DNA of 64,000 nucleotides from Haloterrigena sp. H1 (lineage in GTDB: Archaea > Halobacteriota > Halobacteria > Halobacteriales > Natrialbaceae): contig NZ_SMZK01000001.1 of assembly GCF_005938085.1 (NCBI RefSeq), forward strand, positions 2,356,001 through 2,420,000, written 5' to 3'. The notes beneath the pieces are model-generated. The model worked only from the letters and a program-made list of their open reading frames with translations. It was not told where the DNA came from and searched no databases. How positions within the stretch are numbered: position 1 is the stretch's first letter; each line of letters opens with the position of its first letter. Below, one piece after another: positions 17,466-26,091 of the stretch. The translations under genes and the position numbers were made by a program.

Positions 17466-18557
17466 TCAGAACCCGCCGAAGGCCATCAGGAACAGCGCGA
17501 CGGCAATGATTGCGAACAGGCAGCCGACGCCTTTCTTGATCGTCCCTGTGTCCAGCGCGGTCGAGACGTAAGGCGCGATCTGACCGCCCAGCGTCGTCGC
17601 GGGAACCGTCCAGACGACCATGTTCCAGGGCGTCGACGCGAGATCCATCGTGTGGCCGCCGGGAACCAGCCCGCCGCCGAAAACGTGGACGAGCGAGGCC
17701 AGCACCGCCGTCGTCGCGACGACGATGTGGTTGGTCCCGATGGCGACACGGACGGGCACCTCCGTCCGGAGCATCGAGATGATGCCGAGTTCACCGATCC
17801 CGAAGCCGGCCAGCCCCTGGAAGACGCCGCCGACACTGTAGTTCGCAAAGCGCTCGAGATATCCCGACCGTGAGTACGTGTAGTCGTTGCCGTCGCGGTC
17901 GACTCGGGTGACGGTGCCGCTCTCGTCCGTTTCGACGCCCGCCGGGCCGAGTTTGGCTGCGTCGTTCGGCAGGTCGCCGGTGGTGCCGCCGTCGGCTGCG
18001 ACCGCCTCGCCGCCGGAGCCACCGCCGGGTTCCTCGTGGCCGAGGTCAGCTTTGAAGAGGAGGAACGCCGCCGCGAGCAGGGCGAGGCCGAGTAACGCGT
18101 GGAACAGCGGCTCGGGGATGACAAAGGAGAGCAGTGCTCCGCCGACGACGAACGGAACGCCGCCGAGAACGAGCGCCGTGCCGAGTCGCCGGTCGACCAA
18201 TCCGTACTGGATGAAGGCGAGCGCGGAACTCGAGAGCCCGAAGGACTCACTGATGAGCCCGATTTTCACCAGCGTGTTCGGCTCTAAGGGGTACGCAACC
18301 AGTGGGAAAATGAAGATGAGGAAGGGGACGAACAGCGCGGAGCCGCTGATCCCAACGGTGTTGACGATCGTCGCGCCGGTGACGAACGCGATGAACAGCC
18401 ACCAGTACTCGAGCCAGTAGCCGGTTCCGGCGTCCGCTGGCGTGGGCGCGAAGAAGTAAACGCCGACGACGAACGCCAGTGGCGCGAGGAACACGAACAC
18501 GTGCTGATACTTCAGGAACGCCTTCTGAATCCGCGAAGCCGATGATGAGGCTGTCAT
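17466..18557 (-). CDS. TauE/SafE family sulfite/organosulfonate exporter-like permease
   Basis: A 363-residue integral membrane protein. About eight hydrophobic segments are split into two halves by a hydrophilic, glycine-rich linker (about residues 172-225, with DLGHEEPGGGSGG). The first half carries TGATIVNTVGISGSALFVPF and the second NYSVGGVFQGLAGFGIGELG, an internal repeat typical of TauE/SafE carriers, which export or take up sulfite, taurine-derived or other small anions. The long middle insert is unusual for the family but common in haloarchaea as an acidic cytoplasmic loop. Substrate unknown. Confidence 0.84.
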   Translation of the reverse strand: MTASSSASRIQKAFLKYQHVFVFLAPLAFVVGVYFFAPTPADAGTGYWLEYWWLFIAFVTGATIVNTVGISGSALFVPFLIFIFPLVAYPLEPNTLVKIGLISESFGLSSSALAFIQYGLVDRRLGTALVLGGVPFVVGGALLSFVIPEPLFHALLGLALLAAAFLLFKADLGHEEPGGGSGGEAVAADGGTTGDLPNDAAKLGPAGVETDESGTVTRVDRDGNDYTYSRSGYLERFANYSVGGVFQGLAGFGIGELGIISMLRTEVPVRVAIGTNHIVVATTAVLASLVHVFGGGLVPGGHTMDLASTPWNMVVWTVPATTLGGQIAPYVSTALDTGTIKKGVGCLFAIIAVALFLMAFGGF

Positions 18558-18752
18558 TGAGCCGTGAGCGCTGCCTTTGGAGGGGTGAAATAAGAGTATT
18601 TTCGTCTCTGTCCGCCCTGTGAACCGTTCGTATGGTGTATATGGGACAACTACTGGCGGACAGTAACGCTCCTGGCCGGCGCGTGCAGGTCGGCCAACGC
18701 AGTTGGCGTATCCTCAATATTTATAGGGTCGGCTATGGTATTTACTATCACA

Positions 18753-18944
18753 ATGAGTTTTCCAGAAGGGCCCCGCAAGCCGGGTGAGCAGTCTGCGATA
18801 GATGACGGCGCTGACGCAGTCGACCACGCCCCGACGGACGGACTCATCGCGACCGTACTCGAGGCGCTTCGGACACACAACGAGACGTGGGCGGACCGCT
18901 ACGTCGAGATGCGCCTCGACGCGCGCCTCGGCAGTCGGGAGTAA
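18753..18944 (+). CDS. Small acidic hypothetical protein
   Basis: A 63-residue protein beginning MSFPEGPRKPGEQSAIDDGA and continuing into one predicted amphipathic helix (VLEALRTHNETWADRYVEMRL). I recognise no family. A strong TATA-like ATATTTATAG at 18717-18726 would start transcription about five bases before ATG 18753, a leaderless arrangement; this is why the in-frame ATG at 18735 is rejected. Confidence 0.5.
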   Translation: MSFPEGPRKPGEQSAIDDGADAVDHAPTDGLIATVLEALRTHNETWADRYVEMRLDARLGSRE

Positions 18945-19042
18945 CGACCGCGCACTGTTTTCGGACCGCGTTCGTGACTGTCGGCTCGATCGCTACCAAC
19001 GGTTATGGGTTTCTGTGCTGTATGATACCATGGTGGTCGAAA

Positions 19043-19216
19043 ATGCAAACAGTCGCAACGGAAGCAGTTACCTGCCCGCACTGCGGGGACGAAGCGAGCG
19101 TTTCGCTCCCCAGTGAAGAGACGGAGTTGAAAGTACGGCACTCGATCGCCGCGTTCGGCGAATACACCACGGTCACGTGCTCGAACGACCATACCTACTG
19201 GGTGTACTTCTGTTAG
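19043..19216 (+). CDS. Small zinc-ribbon protein
   Basis: A 57-residue protein with CPHC near residues 10-13 and two further cysteines in VTCSNDHTYWVYFC at the C-terminus, enough for a single zinc site. The middle has SVSLPSEETELKVRHS. Family not identified; it looks like one of the short haloarchaeal zinc-finger proteins. Start codons at 19022 and 19043 are both in frame; the second is closer to the zinc knuckle and is chosen. Confidence 0.55.
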   Translation: MQTVATEAVTCPHCGDEASVSLPSEETELKVRHSIAAFGEYTTVTCSNDHTYWVYFC

Positions 19217-19346
19217 TCCTCGAGCGCGTCGAGCGGCATTTTGCAGCCCTGACAGTTGGGGATCGAACCGTGCGAGCGAACGCAGTCGCTCCGGGAGATC
19301 GGTCACGACGCAGAAATCTAGTAGTGAACGAAGCCGCTACCGAGGT

Positions 19347-19631
19347 TCAATCGATATGGCCTTCGCGACGCAGTTGATCTGCGTCCTGGCCGGTGTAGCG
19401 CCACTCGATGGTGGCCTTTTCGTCTTGCCAGTCCCAGGGCTCGGCGACGACGATGTCGTCTTGCTCGATCCAGGTGCGGTATTTCATGCGCCCGGGAATG
19501 CGGCCGAGTCGCTCCTTGCCGTCCTCACAGCGGAGCTGGACGTGATTGCCACCGAGGTGTTCGGTGACGACAGCGAATACTTCGTCGTTGTTGGGCATAC
19601 GGAGGTTCCGTCGCCCGGAGTCTTCTGTCAC
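19347..19631 (-). CDS. Translation initiation factor aIF-1A
   Basis: A 94-residue OB-fold factor that binds the ribosomal A site during initiation. The N-terminus [13 protein letters not shown], the core [20 protein letters not shown] and the closing [14 protein letters not shown] are characteristic of archaeal aIF-1A. The start is a GTG at 19631, chosen because it gives the conserved N-terminal tail; starting at the later ATG would remove it. The gene is monocistronic here, read away from the small zinc-ribbon gene's promoter region and facing it at the 3' end. Confidence 0.93.
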   Translation of the reverse strand: MTEDSGRRNLRMPNNDEVFAVVTEHLGGNHVQLRCEDGKERLGRIPGRMKYRTWIEQDDIVVAEPWDWQDEKATIEWRYTGQDADQLRREGHID

Positions 19632-19700
19632 AGCTTACCTACGCGGGGCAGACGTTTAAATGGTTGGAGAGCCGTGGTACCGTGACGCGTACTGGATCGT

Positions 19701-21794
19701 TCAATTGTCGGCGGAGTGCTTCTGGGTGTTCCGGGCCTGTTCCGTGCGCCGGTCGGCTTGCTCCATCCGGTTTTGTACCGCGTTCGAGAGTGGCTCCGGA
19801 ACGTCATCACTGGCCTCAGCGAGCCGACGTTCTACACGCTGGAGTCGTTCGGCAACGGTGGCAAGCTGCTTGTTGGCAGTGTCCCGCTCGCTGTCGCGTG
19901 CCCGCTCGGCAGCCGTTCGTGCGGCCTCGACGACGGCTGCGAGGGCGCGCTCGAGTCCGTTGACGGCGTTCGACGACCCGCCGTCTCGGTCAGCATCGTC
20001 GCCATCGCCAACCGCCGCAATCTCTGCACGCGTCTCGTCGGCGATATCCGCCACGAACGTCGCAAGCGATGCTTTGCCGGTTTCGGGGCGCTCGATACGG
20101 ACCGTCGACTCGCCCCCGGGGGTCGGGTTGACCCGGTAGGCGCCGATGGCGTCGTCGCTGTCTCGAACTTCGGTCGTGTAGGCCCCGCCGGCGTGGACGT
20201 AGACAGCGTCGTTCCCGTCCACCGGCGATTCGTACAGCCGACCGGCGAAATCGTCTTCGAGCGCGACCGCCGAAAGATCGGTCGCAGCTTTTTCCCCGCC
20301 GATCTCGAGCTTCGTCGCGCGATCGCGGGCGACCAGCGGAATCTCGCCGCCGACGCCGGCCGCCGTCGGTGTGCCGTCGTCTGCAACGGCAATGCGTTCG
20401 CTGTGTGGCGCTTGGCCCGCACCGTTGACCGTCAGTCGGTGCTCGCCGGCCGGAACGTCCTGTACGACCGCGACGCCCCCGAACGTCGGGACGGCTTCGG
20501 GGTCACTCTCCAGCAGGACGACCGATTCGACCGTCGCCTCCGTCGTGGTCAGTCCCTCGTTCTCCGGCGCGTCGTCAGTTGTGACTGTCTCCGTGATGCG
20601 AGCGATCACGCTATTTATTGGGGCCGCCTCGCCGATGGCGTCGTAGCGGTCGGCCAGTGCTGTCCGGTGGTTGGGAACGGAGATGTCAGCCGCCGGATTA
20701 CCGTAGCGGGGCTGGCTCCACGGCACTCCCGTCGTCGTGATGTGACCGGCAATGGCGTCCTCGACCACGTCAGGGACGGTGAACTCGAAGCTCAGCTGCG
20801 GCCCGGTGAAGGCCGCGATATGTTCGAGCTCGCTGCTCGGAACCAAGCTGTATTCGATGTCGGCGTCGGCCTCGCGCTCGCGGTGCCGGAAGACGAGTCC
20901 GGTCTCGCGCGTCGGCAGGTCCGTCGGCGGCGATGTCAGCGCGTCGTACGATCGGATCGTCAAATCGCCGTCGATCAGCGACCCACGGGTGACAGCTGGC
21001 AGGCGTTCGTGGTCGTAGATCGGGACGCCCTCGTACTCCGGGACGAGGAAGGGAAGTCGCGACCCTTCGTCTCGCGGCAGTCCGTACGCGAGCGGGATCT
21101 CGAGGTCCGCAAGATCCGCGATGCCTTCGATCGCCGTATTCGTGATATCCGCCAGCAAGTTCTCGATGGCGACCCGCTGGAAGCGATCGGGGACGTCGTT
21201 GACCGAGAGCGCACTCGAGTGTGAGCCGAGTTCCGAGAGAATACGCGGCACCAGTTCCAGGTCCGGATCCAGAAACTCGTTGTTCGGCACCGACCGGGAA
21301 TGGGAGCTGGCGACGTACAGTTGCGGCTCGTCGGTCTCCGTGTCGACGAAGACGTGCAGCACTTCCCAATCGTGCCAGTGGAAGTTGGTCGTGAACTGGT
21401 CGAACACCGAATAGAACCAGAACTGGACCACGGCGAGTGGCGACTCCTCGTACTCGACAGCGTTGTAGAACACCGTCGGCTTCGGTGGGTCGCCGTCTCT
21501 GTATTGCTCGTGGTACCCGTCGAGGGCATCGAACCCGGTGACGACGGTCTCGCCATCGCGCTCGCTGGCGTAGGGCCGTGGGTCCGTCGGAAACCACGGC
21601 TCGTTCGCGTCGAAGTACAGCGTCGGAGCGAACTCCGTCGCCAGCTCTCGAGCAGCGTCACCGTCTAGGTTGCTCGTCTGGCCGTCGGTCTCACGTTCGA
21701 ACGCCGAACAGCCAGCCAGCGCGGACCCACCGATGCCGGCGAGTGTGCCGAGGACAGTCCGGCGATCTACGCCGAACTCGATGTCGTCAGTCAC
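19701..21794 (-). CDS. Large Tat-exported lipoprotein with a Vps62/DUF946-like region
   Basis: A 697-residue surface protein. It starts with a twin-arginine signal (DRRTVLGTLAGIGGSALAGC) whose end is a lipobox LAGC near residue 29, predicting a lipid-anchored protein exported folded. Residues 50-230 carry FAPTLYFDANEPWFPTDPRP, FWFYSVFDQFTTNFHWHDWE and VASSHSRSV, which recall the Vps62/DUF946 domain; this is a resemblance seen by eye. The rest is a beta-rich region and a C-terminal charged coiled coil (about 600-690, ERARDSERDTANKQLATVAE). No enzymatic motif is evident. It stands alone in a 2.3 kb region. Confidence 0.7.
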   Translation of the reverse strand: MTDDIEFGVDRRTVLGTLAGIGGSALAGCSAFERETDGQTSNLDGDAARELATEFAPTLYFDANEPWFPTDPRPYASERDGETVVTGFDALDGYHEQYRDGDPPKPTVFYNAVEYEESPLAVVQFWFYSVFDQFTTNFHWHDWEVLHVFVDTETDEPQLYVASSHSRSVPNNEFLDPDLELVPRILSELGSHSSALSVNDVPDRFQRVAIENLLADITNTAIEGIADLADLEIPLAYGLPRDEGSRLPFLVPEYEGVPIYDHERLPAVTRGSLIDGDLTIRSYDALTSPPTDLPTRETGLVFRHREREADADIEYSLVPSSELEHIAAFTGPQLSFEFTVPDVVEDAIAGHITTTGVPWSQPRYGNPAADISVPNHRTALADRYDAIGEAAPINSVIARITETVTTDDAPENEGLTTTEATVESVVLLESDPEAVPTFGGVAVVQDVPAGEHRLTVNGAGQAPHSERIAVADDGTPTAAGVGGEIPLVARDRATKLEIGGEKAATDLSAVALEDDFAGRLYESPVDGNDAVYVHAGGAYTTEVRDSDDAIGAYRVNPTPGGESTVRIERPETGKASLATFVADIADETRAEIAAVGDGDDADRDGGSSNAVNGLERALAAVVEAARTAAERARDSERDTANKQLATVAERLQRVERRLAEASDDVPEPLSNAVQNRMEQADRRTEQARNTQKHSADN

Positions 21795-21917
21795 GAGTCA
21801 TCACGACCTCTCCAAGGCCCAACCGTCGGTACACGTACGACAACAGCGCTCCTGGCCATACCGCTGTGTAGAACCGTTTTCTCAAGAACCCTTCTGTACT
21901 GACCGCTCGCGACGTAT

Positions 21918-22457
21918 CTACAGTTCGCGATCCGAATCGGGGTTCTCGAGGTCCCAGAGCAGTTCGGGCAAGAACGACTCGAGGTTGTCGATAACCGACC
22001 GCTCGCTGACGTTCAACCCCTCGCAGTGGTCGTGGGCTGACTCCCGGATGTCGACGTGGAGGTCGCCGTCCTCGAGCCAGACGCCGAGCGGAAAGACCGA
22101 ACACCGGGTCGGTTTCCAGTCTTCCTCGAGATGGAGCGTACAGAGGCCATCCTCGCGCAGGAACGCACAGGCCGAGCCGTCCTCGGCGACGTGGTCGTCG
22201 CGATTTTTGCCCTCGCGGGTGACGAACTTCTCGCCGCGGAACTCGGTCGTGGTCTCGGCGAGGTTGGCTCGCTGGGCCAACTCGAGGAGGTCCCGGTCGT
22301 ACAGCAACACGCCGTGGTGACAACACCACGTGCAGTCGTCGACGCACTCGAAGGTGAGGTCGGGATCGAACTCGACGACGACCTCGCGGTCGGGGTAGAC
22401 TTCGACGCGTCGCGGGGCGTCAGCGCTCACGTATCGTGGGTGGGTGGTCGTCGTCAA
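21918..22457 (-). CDS. YkgJ-family cysteine-cluster protein
   Basis: A 179-residue soluble protein of the Fe/Zn-chelating cysteine-cluster group. Cysteines appear as CVDDCTWCCHHG near residues 38-49, then CAFLREDGLC near 97-106 and CSVFPLG near 118-124, with a last one in HDHCEGL near 144. The spacing fits the CxxxCxxCC family that probably binds an iron-sulfur cluster or zinc. Function in archaea is unknown. It reads on the minus strand upstream of the Tat lipoprotein, separated by about 120 bases. Confidence 0.8.
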   Translation of the reverse strand: MTTTTHPRYVSADAPRRVEVYPDREVVVEFDPDLTFECVDDCTWCCHHGVLLYDRDLLELAQRANLAETTTEFRGEKFVTREGKNRDDHVAEDGSACAFLREDGLCTLHLEEDWKPTRCSVFPLGVWLEDGDLHVDIRESAHDHCEGLNVSERSVIDNLESFLPELLWDLENPDSDREL

Positions 22458-22660
22458 GTGCCTTTCTACCCGTCGGTTCGGGTTGCGCTCCCGACCAACC
22501 CGTTATCGAACGAAACTCTACGCTCACCCTGCTCTCCAGCGGATCGCTCAGCACGAATCAACGGGGATCGCGAGTATGGATTCACAGCCGAGAGTAACCG
22601 ATTCCGCGGTCACGCTCGAGACGGGTAAGCAATCGATACAACAGCGGGCAACCGCAACAG

Positions 22661-22687
22661 GTATATTAGCTTGTGCTAATATTAGCA
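22661..22687 (+). promoter_or_regulatory. Promoter and putative ArsR operator upstream of arsR-arsM
   Basis: GTATATTAGC at 22661-22670 is a TATA-like element about 30 bases before the arsR ATG. TGCTAATATTAGCA at 22674-22687 is a perfect 14-base palindrome, and TATTAGC at 22664-22670 pairs with GCTAATA at 22675-22681 as a second, nested dyad. The position right over and after the TATA box is where a repressor would block initiation. That ArsR binds here is inferred. Confidence 0.65.
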
Positions 22688-22696
22688 TCTACTAAA

Positions 22697-23071
22697 ATGG
22701 CGGAACAGAAATCGAACGATGACTCGACTCAGTCTTCGTCTCAACAGCTGTCCTGCTGTGGTGACGCTGGCCACTCCCTGTCCGAACAGGAACTGGCGGC
22801 TGACATCCAGACGCTCGCTGCGATTGGGAACGAGACCAGATACGAGGCACTTCAGCTTATCGCGGCGGCTGATGACGGTGCCTGCGGCTGTGAATTGGAG
22901 CCCGCCCTTGGTGTCAGTCAGGGAGCGGTCAGTCAGGCCCTCTCACGGTTGTATTCCGCAGGACTTGTCACGCGGCGCAAGGACGGGCGATGGCGATACT
23001 ACAGTGCGACAGCACGGGCCGAACGACTGCTGACTGTACTCGATGAAACGAGAAACCCCTCCAATGACTAA
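22697..23071 (+). CDS. arsR: ArsR-family metalloregulator, coupled to arsM
   Basis: A 124-residue winged-helix repressor. The HTH region is CELEPALGVSQGAVSQALSR (about 65-84) with the wing RRKDGRWRYYSA after it. Cysteine pairs CC at 20-21 and CGC at 63-65 flank the DNA-binding helices and could sense As(III). The start at ATG 22697 gives MAEQKSNDD; the earlier in-frame start at 22673 lies in the operator. The arsM start overlaps its last eight bases, so the two are translated together. It probably represses its own operon until arsenic binds. Confidence 0.86.
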   Translation: MAEQKSNDDSTQSSSQQLSCCGDAGHSLSEQELAADIQTLAAIGNETRYEALQLIAAADDGACGCELEPALGVSQGAVSQALSRLYSAGLVTRRKDGRWRYYSATARAERLLTVLDETRNPSND

Positions 23072-23912
23072 CGAGACATCGTCGACGGACGTCGACACCG
23101 ACGAGCTGAGCCCAGCGGAACAGCGGCGTATCGTGCGAGACCGATACGGCGAGATCGCCACCAGTTCCTCGTCCTGTTGTGGCGATACGGGAGCGAGTTC
23201 CTGCTGTAGCGATAGCAACTCTGACAGAGCGGCGTACGATGATCAGTCACGCTTGCTCGGCTACGCCGACGAGGAGCTCGATGCCGTCGAATCCGGTGCA
23301 AACTTGGGCCTCGGCTGTGGCAACCCGACCGCGATTGCGAGTCTCGAAGACGGAGCGACCGTTCTCGACCTCGGCTCCGGAGCAGGGTTCGATTGTTTCC
23401 TCGCCGCTCGAGAAGTCGGTTCGGACGGTCACGTCATCGGGGTCGATATGACGCCGGAGATGGTCGAGACGGCCCGCGAGAACATCACAAAGAACGACGC
23501 GACGAACGTGGAATTTCGACTCGGTGAGATCGAACACCTCCCAGTCGCTGATGAATCCGTCGACGTGATTCTATCGAACTGTGTCGTGAACCTCTCGCCG
23601 GACAAGTCACAAGTGTTCAGCGAAGCGTTTCGTGTGCTTCGACCAGGGGGACGGCTCGCTATCTCTGACGTCGTGCAAACCACACAGTTCCCGGAAGCGG
23701 TCCAGCAGGATCCAGCTTCCGTAGCCGGGTGTGTCGCAGGCGCGTCACCGATCTCCGAGCTCGAATCGATGCTGGACGAGGTGGGCTTCACTGCAATCTC
23801 GATCGACCCACAAGAAGAGAGTGAGGCGTTCATCCGCGACTGGGACGATGAACGGGATGTCAGTGACTACATCGTCTCTGCGACCATCGAAGGAAAGAAA
23901 CCGAACCACTGA
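23064..23912 (+). CDS. arsM: Arsenite S-adenosylmethionine methyltransferase ArsM
   Basis: Methylates As(III) with SAM to volatile or less retained methylarsenicals. The 282-residue protein has motif [13 protein letters not shown] near residues 100-111 and the ArsM-specific cysteines in LGLGCGNP (Cys85), [11 protein letters not shown] (Cys173) and VAGCVAGA (Cys223), which bind As(III). An extra CC-rich N-terminal stretch ([11 protein letters not shown], near 38-48) may pass on metal. Start at ATG 23064 overlaps arsR by eight bases; the longer reading from 23043 is not needed. No arsenite pump gene is next to it, so this pair is a methylation-only unit here. Confidence 0.92.
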   Translation: MTNETSSTDVDTDELSPAEQRRIVRDRYGEIATSSSSCCGDTGASSCCSDSNSDRAAYDDQSRLLGYADEELDAVESGANLGLGCGNPTAIASLEDGATVLDLGSGAGFDCFLAAREVGSDGHVIGVDMTPEMVETARENITKNDATNVEFRLGEIEHLPVADESVDVILSNCVVNLSPDKSQVFSEAFRVLRPGGRLAISDVVQTTQFPEAVQQDPASVAGCVAGASPISELESMLDEVGFTAISIDPQEESEAFIRDWDDERDVSDYIVSATIEGKKPNH

Positions 23913-24037
23913 GCTCCGTGAGCCAGGTCGTAGACCCGGTGCCTGCAAGGCGATGCAAAGCGAACGAGCGGGCAGGTATTATTCACAGCGAATAGCAAAT
24001 CAGCCAGAACGTACCCAACTGTCGTCTGATCGAGACG

Positions 24038-24799
24038 CTACGACCGAACCGTCTCGCCCTCGAGCGCCATGTTCTCTCGCTCGCTCGAGTCCACGACGGT
24101 ATTCCGGAGCGTGCCGACGCCCTCGTAGGTGATCTCGACGGTGTCGCCGGGTTCGACGAGACCGGGGTTGGCGGGACTGCCGAACGAAACCACATCGCCG
24201 GGGCGGAAGGTGACGCGCTGCGAGAGGTGCGAGATGATCTCGTAGGGGTCGAACAACATGAGTTCGGTGTTGGCCTCCTGGCGGCGCTCGCCGGCAACAT
24301 CGGTGTACATGTCAATCCCGGTCGGATCGACGGCGGTTTCGATCCACGGGCCGAGCGGGCCGGAGGCGTCGAAGGCCTTGCGGGGCGTGCGCCCGCCCTG
24401 GTCGAGCGCGTCCATGTCGTTCATGATCGTGTAGCCGCGAACGACATTCGGCACCTCGTCTTCGGAGAGATTCCGACAGGGCTCGTCGATCACGGCTGCG
24501 AGTTCGCCGGCGTAGGTCACCTCGTCACTGAACGACGGATACGGAATCGGGTCCCCGTGACCGACGAGCGACGCCGGTGGTTTGATGAAGAAGTCCGGCT
24601 CGTCGGGCCGTTCGTACTCCATCTGGTCGATCGTCGCCGCGAAGTTCCGTCCGACACAGTACAGCGCCGACGGCTCGCAAGGCGGCAGGAAGTCCGCGTC
24701 CGTTCCAACCTCGTAGACGCCGTCGTCCGTGTGCACGACGCCGTCCTCGTACCGTCCGGCGACCGGTCCATCGTCCGTCGCGATCCGCGCGAGTTTCAT
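24038..24799 (-). CDS. Fumarylacetoacetate hydrolase family protein
   Basis: A 253-residue FAH-fold enzyme. The family core is visible as YCVGRNFAATIDQM near residues 47-60, FFIKPPASLVGHGDPI near 70-85, YAGELAAVID near 96-105, and the catalytic region NDMDALDQGG near 127-136. Such enzymes cleave or decarboxylate 2-oxo diketo acids or hydrate 2-oxopent-4-enoate; the exact substrate is not clear. It is the last gene in the minus-strand direction after the cobamide cluster, about 50 bases from the next gene, so a shared transcript is possible but a functional link is not evident. Confidence 0.86.
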   Translation of the reverse strand: MKLARIATDDGPVAGRYEDGVVHTDDGVYEVGTDADFLPPCEPSALYCVGRNFAATIDQMEYERPDEPDFFIKPPASLVGHGDPIPYPSFSDEVTYAGELAAVIDEPCRNLSEDEVPNVVRGYTIMNDMDALDQGGRTPRKAFDASGPLGPWIETAVDPTGIDMYTDVAGERRQEANTELMLFDPYEIISHLSQRVTFRPGDVVSFGSPANPGLVEPGDTVEITYEGVGTLRNTVVDSSERENMALEGETVRS

Positions 24800-24850
24800 T
24801 ATCGGCGCTCTCGAGTCCGGAGAATTAGTGATACCGGTTTGGCTCGAGCC

Positions 24851-25270
24851 CTACCCGAGCGTCTTGACTTCGACGCGGTGGGGACCGTCGGAGGTCTCGA
24901 GCGTGACGCTGTCGACGATCGACTCGCGAGCGCGTTGTTGCCACTCTTCGACAGCCTCGGCGTGGCGCTCGCGGAGTTCGTCGGCCGCGTCCGGGTCATC
25001 CACGTCGGCGAGCGCCGACTCGAGATCGGGATAGTCGGCAACGACGTCGTCTTCGATGATGTTCGCGGGTGAGACGTGGATCGCGCCGGTTAGCTCGGTG
25101 TCGTTGACGTGGTAGACGTGGATGCGGGCACGCATCCGGCCGTGAAACGGCGGCGTCGCTCGGAGAACGGCCTCGCCGGGATTTTCCTGACTGTAGACGT
25201 AGGCGTCGGCGGCGTCTGCTGGCGACAGCGCGATCGAACGGATCGCTGTCGGATCGTCGTCTGCTGCCAT
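24851..25270 (-). CDS. Hypothetical acidic protein beside the cobamide cluster
   Basis: A 139-residue soluble protein. It begins MAADDDPTAIRSIALSPAD, contains ENPGEAVLRATPPFHGRMRA and VYHVNDTELTGAIHVSP in a beta-rich first half, and a charged helical stretch ALADVDDPDAADELRERH after it. I recognise no family. It lies 26 bases beyond the cbiZ stop in the same direction, so it may be co-transcribed with cobamide salvage. An upstream in-frame start at 25354 is rejected because it would lie inside cbiZ. Confidence 0.6.
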   Translation of the reverse strand: MAADDDPTAIRSIALSPADAADAYVYSQENPGEAVLRATPPFHGRMRARIHVYHVNDTELTGAIHVSPANIIEDDVVADYPDLESALADVDDPDAADELRERHAEAVEEWQQRARESIVDSVTLETSDGPHRVEVKTLG

Positions 25271-25296
25271 CGGAAACTGGTAGGAGTCGCGGTGGT

Positions 25297-26091
25297 TTAA
25301 TGTTCGGGTTCGACGACTTCGTCCTCGACCGGCAGTCGAAAGACCTCCGCGCAAGCGTCGGTCGACACGCCGTAGGTCGCGTCGGCGACCGACGCCGGCG
25401 GAGTCATCTCAGTGTCCGTGTAGTGCGCGCGAAGCGACGCTCGAACGGCATCCCGGACGCAGGCACGGGTCGCAGCGCCGACCGCGGTCCCGCTGCCCGA
25501 AAAGCCGGCCGACTGGCCTGCCGGGTCGTGGCCGACGACGACCGCGTCCGTGGTCGTCCCTGGAAAGCCGGTTTCGGACAGCAGCGTCGCCGCCTTCGCC
25601 TCCGCGGCGACCGCGATCAGGTTCGCCAGCGCGCCGGATGCGAGCGCCCGCGTCGTCCCGACAATGACGTTGACGGTTCCACGGCCGGGGTCGAGTTCTG
25701 TCTCGACGGTGTCACCCGCGGTCCCATCCGAATCAGTGCTGGCCCCGGGCTCCATGGGCAACGCGGCAGGGTTCGACACCCCGGCAGTCGCGTAGGCCGT
25801 AACGGGGCCACAGCGCGCACCGCGAGCGTCGTCGATGTCGACGCCAGTCAGCAGTGCCGGCCCAGTTGCGTCCGCGGCGGTCGGGTCGAATCCCGCGCGC
25901 TCGAGGCGTTCGTCGACGTACGCACCGAGATCGGTTCGCTCCCACCCCTCGGGAACGGAGACGTTGTACACGCAGTCAGCCGTACAGCGCCCGCCGTTCC
26001 AACCGGTCGACAGCCACTCGGTGTCCGGGCGGCTGACCTGCAGGACACCGTCTCGTCGGATCGCGCGGTAGGCTGGCTCAGCGTCAGTCAT
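25297..26091 (-). CDS. cbiZ: Adenosylcobinamide amidohydrolase CbiZ
   Basis: Removes the aminopropanol group from adenosylcobinamide so that scavenged cobinamide or unsuitable cobamides can be rebuilt through cobyric acid. The 264-residue protein has family segments LSTGWNGG near residues 27-34, ALLTGVDI near 80-87, GTVNVIVGTTRALASGALAN near 140-160 and the serine/glycine-rich SGTAVGAATRACVRDA near 203-218. Start at ATG 26091 overlaps the cobD stop by eight bases, supporting coupled translation; an earlier ATG at 26127 is rejected. Presence of CbiZ shows the operon works in salvage. Confidence 0.86.
   Translation of the reverse strand: MTDAEPAYRAIRRDGVLQVSRPDTEWLSTGWNGGRCTADCVYNVSVPEGWERTDLGAYVDERLERAGFDPTAADATGPALLTGVDIDDARGARCGPVTAYATAGVSNPAALPMEPGASTDSDGTAGDTVETELDPGRGTVNVIVGTTRALASGALANLIAVAAEAKAATLLSETGFPGTTTDAVVVGHDPAGQSAGFSGSGTAVGAATRACVRDAVRASLRAHYTDTEMTPPASVADATYGVSTDACAEVFRLPVEDEVVEPEH

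Noticed and set aside
19211..19300. Minus-strand cysteine-containing fragment with the translation CVRSHGSIPNCQGCKMP
   Set aside because: It resembles the end of a small zinc protein, but an upstream TGA leaves no start codon in frame; it could be a relic, not a gene.
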